Positions 1 to 8,280 of a stretch of DNA of 13,307 nt are shown here, piece after piece. The stretch spans positions 9,072-22,378 of the forward strand of contig NSJX01000096.1 in assembly GCA_002286715.1 (NCBI GenBank). Reading direction: 5' to 3'. Source of the stretch: Dentipellis sp. KUC8613. Its lineage: Eukaryota > Basidiomycota > Agaricomycetes > Russulales > Hericiaceae. The notes beneath the pieces are model-generated. The model saw only the letters and a program-made list of their open reading frames with translations. It made no database searches and was not told the DNA's origin. The position numbers and the translations under genes were made by a program. Position 1 is the first letter of the stretch, and each line of letters opens with the position of its first letter.

Positions 1-234
1 GACAGCGCGTCAACGGCGTGTACGGCGCGCACGGCGCGTAGAGGGGCGGAGAGGATGCGTTGAGGGGCGGAGAGGGCGGCAGAGGGCGGCGGGGCGCGTC
101 AACGGCGCGTCAACAGCGCGTACGGCACGTGGAGGGCGTGTACTACGGCGCGCACGGCGCGTAGAGGGGCCGAGAGGGTGCGTTGAGGGGCGGAGATGGC
201 GGCAGAGGGCTGCATGGAGGACGTGGGCATCCAA
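1..234 (-). repeat. GC-rich degenerate array of copy E1 (cut by window edge)
   Basis: This is purine-rich on the plus strand and pyrimidine-rich on the minus strand. It is built from short degenerate units such as GGCGGAGAG, GGCGGCAGA and GGCGCGTAG. It ends next to the hairpin at 245. The last part, from 199 (GCGGCAGAGGGC.GCATGG), matches 2793 onward at the end of the E2 array, so the array edge is a homologous boundary in both copies. The minus strand is open across this stretch, but the translation is low complexity (Arg, Pro, Ser, Ala, Leu) and I do not regard it as a gene. The array continues beyond the left edge of the window. Confidence 0.8.
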
Positions 235-244
235 ACTAAAGGAT

Positions 245-268
245 GCGAGCCCGGGATCCCGGGCTCGC
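245..268. repeat. Hairpin P1, perfect 24-bp palindrome between array and 5' module
   Basis: The arms GCGAGCCCGGGA and TCCCGGGCTCGC form a perfect 24-bp palindrome. On the minus strand it is preceded by CTGACCAC and followed by the GC-rich array. The same hairpin, with changes, lies at the array/module boundary in all five copies of the composite repeat (2839, 8257, 8805, 11363). Its fixed position makes it a diagnostic landmark of the family. Its function is unknown; a hairpin near the start of a transcript is one possibility. Confidence 0.85.
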
Positions 269-308
269 GTGGTCAGTCAATGTTAATGTGAAAGCGGCGG
301 GGACGCAC

Positions 309-320
309 CTATATATATTG
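309..320 (-). promoter_or_regulatory. TATA-like box upstream of the E1 array
   Basis: The minus strand reads CAATATATATAGG, about 43 bp before the hairpin. E2 has the related CAATATATGTATG at the same relative place, and E4 has TATAAGAGG about 55 bp before its hairpin. E3 (CAATACAGG) and E5 (GGTATTCAGG) have lost the TATA string, although the flanking GGTG/GGTATG-TC and CCGCTTT-like bases still align. The promoter role is inferred from position only. Confidence 0.35.
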
Positions 321-912
321 GATATGTACCCTCGACGGTTCTGCCTCTGCTTCTCTCCTGCCATTCGAAAGTCGGTTAGCGTGAGTTTATGGCACGCGCA
401 CGGGAGGCTGTGGGGTGTAGGGTTGTGTGGTGAGCTGCTATGACGAGACGTGCCTCTGCGACGATGACCAGCTTCGGCAATTCCCGCGAAGTGCGCGCAG
501 GGTCTCGCCGAGGAATCGAATCACTCGTACACACTCAAAAGAATTCTGTAAATTGTTGAATAAATTATGATACATGTACGATCTATTTCATGACCTGTAC
601 CGATGATGCGAAACAGATAATCAAACTATTGGTGCCGATACTTGCAGATTTCGCAAATGGAGTCCATTTCTGCGACGCGACTTCGAGTTTACGGGCAACT
701 GTGATGCTCTAAAAATATAAGCAATTCATGGTAGGTCTGTACTACCGTCTTCCATATGCAGTCCAAATTTTACAGCGATTGGGCAAGTATCAGAGCATTC
801 AGAAAATGAACATGTCGGAAAGTGAGTGGATGTGGCTGAGATTGTGGGAATGGACTTCCTGTTGGGGTGATTAAAATTCTGTTGACTTTGGTGGAACCAA
901 CTCAAATTAAAA

Positions 913-932
913 CTGATTCATAGCTGAATCAG
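913..932. repeat. Terminal palindrome of copy E1
   Basis: CTGATTCA and TGAATCAG are 8-bp arms around TAGC. The same structure closes E2 (3486-3505) and marks the head-to-head junction at 10584-10603. Copy E2 begins immediately after it at 933. It is probably the outer 5' boundary of the composite repeat. Confidence 0.65.
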
Positions 933-1127
933 AATGGTGAAAAGTAATCCAAAAGGTTCATATTGAACATCAATGAAAGCCTCAAAAGATTGAAAATACA
1001 ACATACCATTGCAATGAAAACACTTAATAATCTGGGGGCAGTTCAAGTGAAGGCAGGACTAGGAAGATAAGAAAGAAACTTACTACAAGGTTCCAGAGGG
1101 CAGAGGGCACGAGGACGGTGCACACAG
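933..1127. repeat. Left arm of a long inverted repeat
   Basis: The reverse complement of 3674-3869 matches this arm almost base for base, from AATGGTGAAAAGTAATCC at the outer edge to GTGCACACAG at the inner edge, with few substitutions and small indels. It includes TCTGGGGGCAGTTCAAGTG and GGAAGATAAGAAAGAAACTTAC. The outer part is AT-rich single-copy-like sequence; the last 35 bp or so are array sequence. The two arms enclose about 2.5 kb. This match is much closer than the E1/E2 match, so the arms are younger or were converted. Confidence 0.85.
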
Positions 1128-2827
1128 CGCGTGAGGGCGGTGGAGAGGGCAGCAGGCGGCACGAGGAGGGCGGCGGAGATGGCAATGGCGGCGCGTAGAG
1201 GGCGGCGACGGCACATATGGCGCATACATACGGCGCGCGAGGGCGGCGGCAGGCGGCGGCAGGCGGCGGCGGGCGGTGCGAGGAGGGCAGCGGAGACGGC
1301 AGCGCAGATGGTGGCGGACTGCGCGGAGAGGGCGGAGAGGGCGGCGGTGTGCGAACGAGGGCATGTCGGGCACATGGACGGCATGAGGAGGCGGCGGAGA
1401 GGGCGGAGAGGGTGGCGGTGGGCGTACAAGAGCGGCGGAGAGGGTGGATGGCGCGTGGAAGGCACAAAGAGGGGGCGGAGAGGGGGCATAGAGGGGCGTA
1501 GAGAAGCGGAGAGGGCAGTGGGGCACGTCGACAGTGCGTCGACAGCACGTATGGGGCGTAGAGGGCGGCGGAGAGGGCGGCAGGCGGCACAGAGAGGGCG
1601 GGGACGGCGCGAGGAGGCGGCGGAGGGCGCGTGGACGTCACGAGGAGGCGGCGGAGGGCGCGTGGAGGGCGCATGCGGCCTAAAGAAGGCGTGTACGACG
1701 CGTACAGCGCGTACATACGGTGCATGAGGGCGGCAGGCGGCGCGGAGAGGGCAGTGGAGGGCGCGGAAGGTGCAGAGAGGGCACGTACAGGGTGTGGAGG
1801 CGGCGGAGGCGGCAGAGATGGCGGCTGACAGCGCATAGGGCGCGAGGAGGCAGCGGTGACGGCGGTGACAGCGTGTCGATGCGTGGAGGCGGCGGAGACG
1901 GCGGATACGGCGGAGACAGCACGTAGAGGGCGGAGACGGTGCGTAGGGCGCGTCGCAGGCACGAGGAGGCGTCAAAGAGGGCGGCGGACGGCACGTAGGG
2001 TGCAAGCAGGTGGCGGATAGGGCGGAGAGGGCGTGGATGGCACGCGGACGGCGCGAAGAGGCGGCGAATAGGGCGGAGAGGGCAGCGGAGAGGGCGGAGA
2101 GGGCACGTAGGGTGCGTGGACGGTGAAAAGGGTGGTGGTGGGCAAACAAGGGCAGCGGAGAGGGCGCGTGAGGCACGTCGAGGGCGTGAAGAGGCGGCAG
2201 ATAGGGCGTTGAGGGAGGCAATGGGTGAACGACGGCAGCAGAGAGGGCAGACAGCGCATGGAGGGTGCGAAGACGCAGCGGAGAGGGGGGAGAGGGCGAC
2301 GGTGGGCAATCCAGGACAGTGGTGGGCGATCCAGGACGGCGGAGAGTACATGCAGAGACAGTGAGGGGGTGCGAGGAGGCGGTGGTGGGGCATGAGAGGG
2401 CGGTGGTGGGTGGGCGAGGGCGGTGGGACGCGCTGGCGCACGAGAGGGTGGCAATGGGGCCGCGTGCAGCGCGTCAATGGCGCAGACAGTGTGTACGCCA
2501 CGTGGAGGGTGCGAGGAGGCGTCGGAGAGGGGCGTAGAGGGGCAGAGGGTGCATGGAGGCGTCGGAGAGGGCGCAGGAGTGCAGAGAGGGCGCAGAGGGC
2601 ATGTCGACAGCGCAGACGGCGAGTCGACGGCGTGTACGGCGCGTAGAAGGGCGTAGAGGGTGCGTAGAGGGGCAGAGAGCGTGGCGGAGCACGTAGACGG
2701 CGTGTATGGCGCGCACGGCGCGCACGGTGCATAGAGGGGCGGACAGGGGGCGTAGAGGGGCAGACAGGGGGCGTAGAGGGTTGTGTTAGAGGGCGGCAGA
2801 GGGCAGCATGGAGGACATGGGCATACA
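1100..2827 (-). repeat. GC-rich degenerate array of copy E2
   Basis: About 1.7 kb of short, irregular purine-rich units on the plus strand. GGCGGAGAG in tandem is clearest near 1324-1350. GGCGGCGGA, GGCACGAGGAGG, GCGTAGAGG and GGCGCGTGGA variants make up the rest, with a few interruptions such as GGTGGGCRATCCAGGAC, which is duplicated at about 2301 and 2325. Long open frames occur on both strands (382 codons at 1680-2828, 392 at 1043-2221 and 312 at 1024-1962, all minus), in overlapping registers. They are explained by the scarcity of TA and TGA on the CT-rich strand. I do not annotate a protein. Confidence 0.8.
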
Positions 2828-2838
2828 AACTAAAGAAT

Positions 2839-2862
2839 GCGAGCCCGGTATCCCGGGCTCGC
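2839..2862. repeat. Hairpin P2 between array and 5' module of E2
   Basis: 10-bp arms GCGAGCCCGG and CCGGGCTCGC surround TATC. It differs from P1 by one base. The approach from the array (GGAGGAC.TGGGCAT.CAAACTAAAG.AT) and the following GCGTGGT are shared with P1. Confidence 0.85.
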
Positions 2863-3505
2863 GTGGTAAGTCAATGGTAAAGTCAAAGCGGCGGCAACAT
2901 ACATATATTGCACATAAACTTACTTCTCTCCTGCCATTCGAAAGTCAGTTTGCGTGGGTTGAGGACACGCGCACGGGAGGCCGTGGAGTGTAGAGTTGTA
3001 TGGTGAGCTGTTACGACAAGGCATGCCTCTGCGACCATGACCAGCTTTGGCAATTCCCGTGAAGTGCACGCAAGGTCTCGTCGGTGAATTGAATCACTCT
3101 ACCACACTCAAAACAATTCTCTAAATTGTCGAATAAATTATGATACATGTAAAACACTATGCATGACCAGTACAGACGATGTGAAATATATAATCGAGCT
3201 ATTGGTGCTGATACCTGCAGACTTCCGCAATAGAGTCCATTTCCGCGACGCGACTTTGAGTTTGCGAGCGATGATGATGCTCAAAAAACATAGTAAATTG
3301 ATAGTATGTCGGTAATAGCATCGCACATACACAGCCCAAATTTCATAGCGATTGAGAAAGTATTAGAGCATACAGAAAATCAATATGTCGGAAGGTGAGC
3401 AGATGTGGCGGAAGAGCATGGGAAACTGTTTCCCGTTTCCGCGATTAAAAGTTTCGACGCATCTGCCAGCCGTCTCTAATTAGAAGTGATTCATGGCTGA
3501 ATCAG
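2863..3505 (-). repeat. 5' module of copy E2
   Basis: Direct repeat of 269-932. The TATA-like CAATATATGTATG lies on the minus strand at about 2898-2910. The module retains CTCTCCTGCCATTCGAAAGTC, GCCTCTGCGACCATGACC, AATAAATTATGATACATGTA, GAGTCCATTTC and ATGTCGGAA in the same order as E1. The outermost block, 3418-3505 (TTTCCGCGATTAAAAGTTT, CGACGC.TCTGC, CTCTAATT), also occurs at 10519-10603. No coding content is seen. Confidence 0.75.
3486..3505. repeat. Terminal palindrome of copy E2
   Basis: GTGATTCA and TGAATCAG around TGGC, with one mismatch in the arms. It is equivalent to 913-932. The 37 bases that follow (to 3542) match nothing else that I found. Confidence 0.6.
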
Positions 3506-3542
3506 AATTGGTCAGCTACTACCTAATTTAGGCTTTTTCCTG

Positions 3543-3713
3543 ATGCACATGCCATCCCCGCTGTGTGCATGCCATCTGGGCACGCTCCACATGCTTCAGC
3601 CACCACCTGGGCCCTCCAGCCGCCCTGTGTCGCCTTCTGTGCACTCTGATCCATGCTCTCTGCCACTGTCCCACACTGTGTGCACCCTCCTCATGCCCTC
3701 TGCCCTCTGGAAC
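3543..3713 (+). repeat. Short forward fragment of a CT-rich array
   Basis: Pyrimidine-rich units (GCCCTCTGCC, CCATGCTCTCTGCC, TGTGTGCACCCTCC) like the arrays, but only about 170 bp long and without a hairpin. From 3674 it is part of the inverted copy of 933-1127. An open frame of 127 codons runs 3543-3926. Its middle (residues near SALWNFVVSFFLIFLVLPSLELPPDY) recurs at the end of a minus-strand frame at 1024-1100, but only because the DNA is an inverted copy. Not called as a gene. Confidence 0.6.
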
Positions 3714-3869
3714 TTTGTGGTAAGTTTCTTTCTTATCTTCCTAGTCCTGCCTTCACTTGAACTGCCCCCAGACTATAAGTGTTTTCATTGCAATGGTATG
3801 TTGTCTTTTTTAATCTTTGAGGCTTTCATTGATGTTCAATGTGAACCTTTTGGATTACTTTTCACCATT
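3674..3869. repeat. Right arm of the long inverted repeat
   Basis: Inverted partner of 933-1127. On the plus strand the array part ends TCTGGAACTTTGTG and is followed by GTAAGTTTCTTTCTTATC, then AT-rich sequence to CTTTTCACCATT at 3858-3869. After 3869 the sequences no longer match. No flanking duplication was seen. Confidence 0.85.
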
Positions 3870-4153
3870 GAGCAAACTGGTGATTATTTTCTTATACTTG
3901 GGGTCTTGATAGTTGTAGCATACTAGTTCTTTTGCACCCATGTGTAGGTATCAATAAAATGATTTTCAATGCTCTCACTATTTAGATTTAAGCTGGATGT
4001 TATGGATATTATGTGTAGGTCAAATAAAATCCAGCAAAATCCAGTAAAATCCATTAAAATTAAACAGAGTCAGACAAAAACATATCACAAAAGATATGAT
4101 CAAATCCAGTTGGGTACCATGCAGACAAATCAAATCAAGTCAGTTCAAGTCAA
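3870..4153. other. AT-rich spacer with short A-rich tandem repeats
   Basis: No gene. 4025-4060 holds about four imperfect 10-bp units of the type AAAATCCAGT. AATAAA occurs at about 3954 and 4023, and the stretch before 4150 is a CAAATCAAATCAAGTCAGTT-type simple sequence. The rest is featureless. Confidence 0.6.
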
Positions 4154-4195
4154 ACTAGTTGGGAGTGGCATGCAGCAGATTCTGGTTTAGCCAGG
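4154..4195 (+). repeat. Retrotransposon-end-like block, copy 1
   Basis: ACTAGTTGGGAGTGGCATG then CAGCAGATTCTGGTTTAGCCAGGG. It aligns with 4792-4843 and 13169-13214. The CTAG..GGGAGTGG..C core followed by GCAGAT.CTG.TT and GCTAGGG/GCCAGGG resembles the junction of an LTR end and leader in plant retrotransposons. An intact initiator-methionine primer site (TGGTATCAGAGC) is not present. Confidence 0.35.
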
Positions 4196-4315
4196 GGTGT
4201 CAAGGATCACTCCTTATCTCATCGCTTTCCTCGACTCCTTCCGATGACCACCGAGCACTGAGCACTGAGACCAAGCACCAAACTGACCGAGCACCGACAC
4301 CAACACCGACGTTTC

Positions 4316-4609
4316 CCATTCTTCTCACCGATGTTTCCGAGATTTCGGACCGACGTCTTGGTCTGCTGACTAAGCACCTCGGACCGAGGACCCTAGACCG
4401 AGGACTGATGTCTTGGTCGAATCCCTTGGCCCCTCAGAGCTCCTCGGACTGAGGAGAACACCGATGATGCCTTTTCGGTGCTACCGAGCACCGACGTTTC
4501 CGAGGTTTCGGACCGATGTCTCGGTCCGATGACTAAGCGGTGCAGACCGAGATCTCGGACTGAGGACCAAGCTCTCGGACCGAGATCCCAGCTCCTCAGA
4601 CTGAGGAGA
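4316..4609. repeat. Duplicated block of CGGACCGAG-type palindromes
   Basis: Two diverged units, about 4316-4455 and 4484-4609, offset by about 163 bp. Both carry CCGA.GTTTCCGAG.TTTCGG, ACCGA.GTCT, GATGACTAAGC (or TGCTGACTAAGC), and end CTC.GACTGAGGAGA. Within them are many short inverted motifs: CCTCGGACCGAGG at 4377-4389, CCGAGATCTCGG at 4547-4558 (perfect 12 bp), and CTCGGACCGAG at about 4575-4585. The block could fold strongly. Both strands have short open frames here, but nothing recognisable. Confidence 0.7.
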
Positions 4610-4791
4610 GACATCCTTGGTCACTGGGTATTGACTCGGAAGTCGTTGGTCTCTCTTCCCTTTATCTGATCTGATCTGTTACTATTTATCACATGTTTCC
4701 CCAAGTACCTAGACCTCATTGTACCACTCCCCAAAATTTGGTTGGCGAGAAGCACACCAAGGAAATCTGGTTCTATCCGCCGCAGGTCAAG

Positions 4792-4843
4792 TACTAGCTG
4801 GGAGTGGGCCGTCACAAGTGCGGCAGATCTGATTCAGCTAGGG
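4792..4843 (+). repeat. Retrotransposon-end-like block, copy 2
   Basis: TACTAGCTGGGAGTGGGCC, then GTCACAAGTGCGGCAGAT and CTGATTCAGCTAGGG. GGCCGTCACAAGTG is the form often seen where an LTR meets the primer-binding site in plant elements; here the expected TGGTATCAGAGC is replaced by TGCGGCAGATCTG. The preceding about 150 bp (from TATCTGATCTGATCTG near 4663) could be a decayed LTR. The CTGATTCAGCTA part is also identical to the outer end of E1 read on the minus strand. Confidence 0.4.
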
Positions 4844-5149
4844 AAAAACATTCACTTTTTGCAACTTCAAATTGTAATGGTATCAATAAGTTCTTGATGC
4901 AAAGAGCTATAGTGGTGATCTCACTTATGTAGTTTCATGATACATCACATGAGTGTCATAGTAAGATGTCCAACCCTTGTTTATTGTTGACATCAATAGA
5001 GCCTGTCAGATTCTACTTTGATATTATTGAAAATAGGTCTGAAATTATTTGCTTTCCTTTGACTTCACTTGCTTGAATTTATTCAATTTTATCTAATTTG
5101 TTTGAGCTATGTAGCTTCATCTAACTTATTCTGATTTAATGCAATTCCT
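4844..5149. other. AT-rich stretch, no feature identified
   Basis: Low-complexity T-rich DNA. GATATTATTGAAAATAGGTCTG near 5020 may be a poorly preserved earlier unit of the tandem repeat that follows. No open frame, RNA gene or motif stands out. Confidence 0.4.
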
Positions 5150-5884
5150 CTGCATTTTATAAGAATTTATCTCATGTAGAAAATGTGAACTTTGAAGTGT
5201 GCAGTGGTAATATTGATCTTCAAAGTCAGACTTTTATTACTTTGCTTCTTGTAACATGTGTCACAATTGATTCCTCTCGATATTTTTTGAAATTTGATCT
5301 ATTCTACTTCAGTTATTTGAAGTCAAATCTGAGCTTACTGGACTTTAGCTCATCTTTTCTAATTGTACCTAATTTGATTTGATTTTCCCTGACTTTATTC
5401 AATCTTATTCAATTTCTCCTAATTTTTCTGCCTTGCTTTTGCTTGATCTGATCTTATACAAAATTTTCACATTCTATTGTATTTTATTACACATGCAAAA
5501 AGTGAATTTTGAAGTGTGTAGTGTTTGTGATGATCTTATAAGACTGACTTGTGTTACTTTCACTTTCTGACCTGCTTCAATTATTTAAAGTTGAGTCTGA
5601 GCTTACTGAAGTACTTCTGATCTTATCTAATCCTATCCTATCCAATTTCGTTTGATCCAACTTTATCTGATTTCTCCTCAATTTTATCTGATTTCATTCA
5701 ATTTGATTTTATTTTTCTCAATTTTTAGTCAAGTTTTTCTGCTTTTATCTGACTTGACTTGACTATCTGATCTTAAACAACTTTATCCCATTTTATTACA
5801 TATGCAAAAAAGCGAATGTTGAAGTATATAGTGTTTTGTAGTAACTTTACAACTGATACTGAAGCTAGACTTTTGTTATTTCAC
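5150..5884 (+). repeat. Tandem repeat with period near 310 bp, interrupted in its third unit
   Basis: The marker GTGAA.TTTGAAGTGTG.AGTG occurs at 5185 and 5502, and as GCGAATGTTGAAGTATATAGTG at 5812: spacings of 317 and 310 bp. Before it, TTTTATTACA.ATGCAAAAA is shared by units 2 and 3. After the marker, TTCAGTTATTTGAAGTCAAATCTGAGCTTACTG (about 5309-5340) matches the corresponding part of unit 2 (about 5577-5609). The third unit stops at about 5884 (ACTTTTGTTATTTCAC), where the GC-rich array begins. The body of each unit is TCTGATTT/TCTAATCC-type simple sequence. Confidence 0.7.
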
Positions 5885-8250
5885 GGCAGACACGAGCACA
5901 ACACGGCCGATGGAGGCATGCAGGCACGAGACAGCAAGAAAAAGGGCAGATATGAAGGGCAGACGGCAAGCACAATGCGGCCGACGTCTGTGGTACAGCT
6001 GATAGAGTGCGGCGGAGGACGAGATGGGCGGGAAGGCAGATGCACCTGCACGACATTGGTTTGTGGGCACGAAACAGCGGCAGGGATAAGGGCGAGCGAG
6101 GGCAGGGCCACAGGCCACAAGCTGACGCCGCTGGGGTGCATGAGGGCGACGCTAGGGTGCATGACGGTGGTGCGACGGCGTGTGGCAGAGCGAGTGCAGG
6201 TGGCGACTAGTGAGCACAAGTGGCGGTGAGGAGGGGGCGTGACAGTGAGTGCAAGGGGTTGTGCGCGAGGAGCGGCGAGAGGGCGCGAGGGGCACGCGAG
6301 GGCAGGTGCGTGCGGTTGATAGCGATGGTGTAGGGGCACGAGACAGCGTTGTTGGGCCATGAGACAGCAGCATGGCGTCAGGAGTCGTGAGATGGCTCTG
6401 CCAGGTGCAAAGGTGATGCCGCCAGACAAGCCGATGGGGCATGAGACAGCAGTTGCGGGGCAGCAGACGCAAAGCGAGGGCTGGCGGCAACACGTGAGCA
6501 CTTGCAGGAGCACGGTGTGAGTGTGTGGCGGCAGCAGGAGGGTGTGGGAGGGCGGCACGGGGCCAGAACCACGAAACGATTTGCGACACCGCTGGGGCAT
6601 GTGATGGCGGCATGGTCACATGTGATGGTGATGCAGGGGCGCGTGCCGAGGGGGCGCATGCTGACAGCACGCAACAGTGGCGAGAGGGCGCGCGAGGACT
6701 GCACGGGGCTGCAGGCAACAAGAGGGCGCACATGAGACGCACAGGGGCACGCAGCAGTAGCGCGAGAGGATGTGAGGGCAGCGTGAGGCCACGAGCCACA
6801 AGACGAGGTCGCCAGGCCTGATGCAGTGGCGCAGGGCCACGAGACAGTGCTCGTTATCGTGATGTGGGGGCGGTGTGGGGGCGTGCAAGGGCAGAAGAGA
6901 TGGCAGGGCCTCATGGGGACTGAGGGCGCACGACGTGCCGTGACATGGTGGAGCAGGTGCGAGACAGCCTGCAGGGCAGAAGGGCAGCATTGTGAGGGGT
7001 CGAGAATGCGGCACGCAGCATGAAGACGGCGGGGCGGTGCATGTGTGGGTGGCCAGGGGGAGCATGACAGCGGCGAAGGGGCGGTGTGGGCATGCAGGAG
7101 CAGTGTGGGCATACATGAAAGCGGCATGGGCTCACGAGCCACGAAATGGCACCAGTGGGGCATGTGATGGCGGCATGGCCATGAGTGATGGCAGCGCGAG
7201 GATGCGCGGCTGTCGCTCGGGTGCAGGATGGCGCCACGGGGACACGCAATAGCGGCAAGGAGGCCAACATGGTGTCGGTGTTGGGTCCCTCACCACAGAA
7301 CTCCGGCGCTGCTGCGCATGACGGGGGGGCGACGGCACATGGTCGCGGCACAACGGCAGCGCATGACAGCGATCCCAGCACACCTGGTTGTGTGCGAGGT
7401 CAACTGGCAGCGCCACGACGGACCTCAGCGGCTGCATGAGGGCATGTGACGGTGCGCAAAGGTCCTGGGGCGCGACGGCAGGGCTGAGGCTGGCAGCTGC
7501 GCGAGGCAGCATCGGTGGGGCACGACGGGGCTTCACTTGGGCGCGTGAGGGTGGCGGCAGTGGGCACGAGACGGCGCAGGCGCGGCACGAGAGCCCGTGC
7601 GGGGCTCGAGGGCACAAGTGAAGGTGGCCTGAGGCAGGTGGGGGCGGCTGTGAGGCGCGCAAGGGCGGCTGGGCAACACGAGAGGTCCGCGTGAGGGACA
7701 AGCACGCGAGGCAGCAAGAGAGGGTGGGTGTGCAATGGCGGGAGAGTGTCGGGGCGTGGTGCAGTGCAGCGCCAGACGGCGGCGAGGACGGCATGGGGAG
7801 GGCTCAGGAAGGGCAAAGAGGTCGTGTACAGCGTGAAGAGGGCGCACACGGTGCCGAATGGCGGCAGAGAGGGCAGCTCAGGGTGGTTGGAGGGTCTGGA
7901 GAGCGACTGAATCGCATGGAGCACGCCTAGACGGCACGCACATGGCATGGACGGTCCGGAAACGGCGCAGACGGCGTGCGGAGGCAGCAGATGGCACGTG
8001 CAGGGCGCACATGGACGGCATGGGGAGTGTGAAGAGGATGCATATGCGGGGCATGAGCGAGGGCAGCACAGTGCGCGTGAGGGCGACTGTGGAACATATG
8101 AGGGCGATGGTGGGCGCAAGATGGCGGTGAGGGTGGCTGCGGGGCACGAGTGAGTGCGAGTGAGGGCGGCATGGTGGTGCATGAGGACAGCGGTGAGTGC
8201 AAGATGGAAACGGTGGGCGTGGTGGGAGGGTGTATGGATGCAGATGCACA
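5885..8250 (-). repeat. GC-rich degenerate array of copy E3
   Basis: About 2.4 kb, purine-rich on the plus strand. It is built from units such as GGCACGAGACAGCGGCA (variants near 5926, 6071, 6333, 6356, 6438, 6836 and 7564), GGGGCATGTGATGGCGGCATGG (6594 and 7157) and GGCGCGAGGGG. The unit set resembles E5 more than E1/E2. Open frames of up to 283 codons occur in several registers on both strands and are judged compositional. The base change at 5884 is abrupt. Confidence 0.8.
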
Positions 8251-8256
8251 AAGAAT

Positions 8257-8280
8257 TCGAGCCCAGTATCCCAGGCTTGC
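8257..8280. repeat. Hairpin P3, degenerate
   Basis: On the minus strand the arms are GCAAGCCTGG and CTGGGCTCGA around GATA. Several arm positions are G-T pairs or mismatches, so the palindrome has decayed. The flanks GTGGTCAGTTGA (module side) and CACAAAGAATTC (array side) match P1 and P2. Confidence 0.7.

Larger units (their letters stand above)
269..932 (-). repeat. 5' module of copy E1
   Basis: This is a direct repeat of 2863-3505 with many point changes and small indels. Shared landmarks in order include CTCTCCTGCCATTCGAAAGTC (366 region), GGCAATTCCCG (475 region), AATAAATTATGATACATGTA (560 region), GGAGTCCATTTC (660 region), CATGTCGGAA (811) and GATTAAAA near 866. A third, internally deleted version lies at 8281-8580. 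It holds no open frame of note and no recognisable protein. On the array-reading strand it lies upstream of the TATA-like box, so it occupies a promoter-like position. It ends at the palindrome 913-932. Confidence 0.75.
933..3505 (-). mobile_element. Composite repeat copy E2, the most complete copy (non-autonomous element, family not recognised)
   Basis: Reading the minus strand from 3505: terminal palindrome, 5' module of about 0.64 kb, hairpin P2, GC-rich array of about 1.7 kb, then a sequence with GTAAGT and about 150 bp of AT-rich DNA ending at 933. It directly abuts the 5' palindrome of E1 at 932, so the two copies are arranged head to tail. No transposase, reverse transcriptase, integrase or other domain can be read in any frame. 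I see no convincing target-site duplication: bases before 933 (GAATCAG) and after 3505 (AATTGG) differ. Calling it mobile rests on five dispersed copies in both orientations. An alternative is a locally amplified satellite-like repeat. Confidence 0.5.

Noticed and set aside
1..235. CRISPR-like array
   Set aside because: Units are short, irregular and contiguous, with no constant repeat alternating with unique spacers.
913..932. Helitron 3' end (hairpin followed by CTRR)
   Set aside because: No consistent CTRR follows the palindrome in the copies, and no TC start or A/T insertion site is seen.
933..3869. DNA transposon with long terminal inverted repeats
   Set aside because: No target-site duplication flanks the arms, and the right arm lies outside the apparent end of E2 at 3505; kept only as an open finding.
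3543..3926. 127-codon frame with a hydrophobic segment shared with a minus-strand frame at 1024-1100
   Set aside because: The shared peptide comes from the near-identical inverted DNA repeat, not from independent conservation, and no family is recognised.
4025..4060. Telomere-like or centromere-like repeat
   Set aside because: The AAAATCCAGT units are few and imperfect and do not match TTTAGGG-type telomere sequence.
4874..4905. Initiator-methionine primer-binding site near TGGTATCAATAAG
   Set aside because: Only the first eight bases fit TGGTATCAGAGC, and no LTR end lies directly before it.
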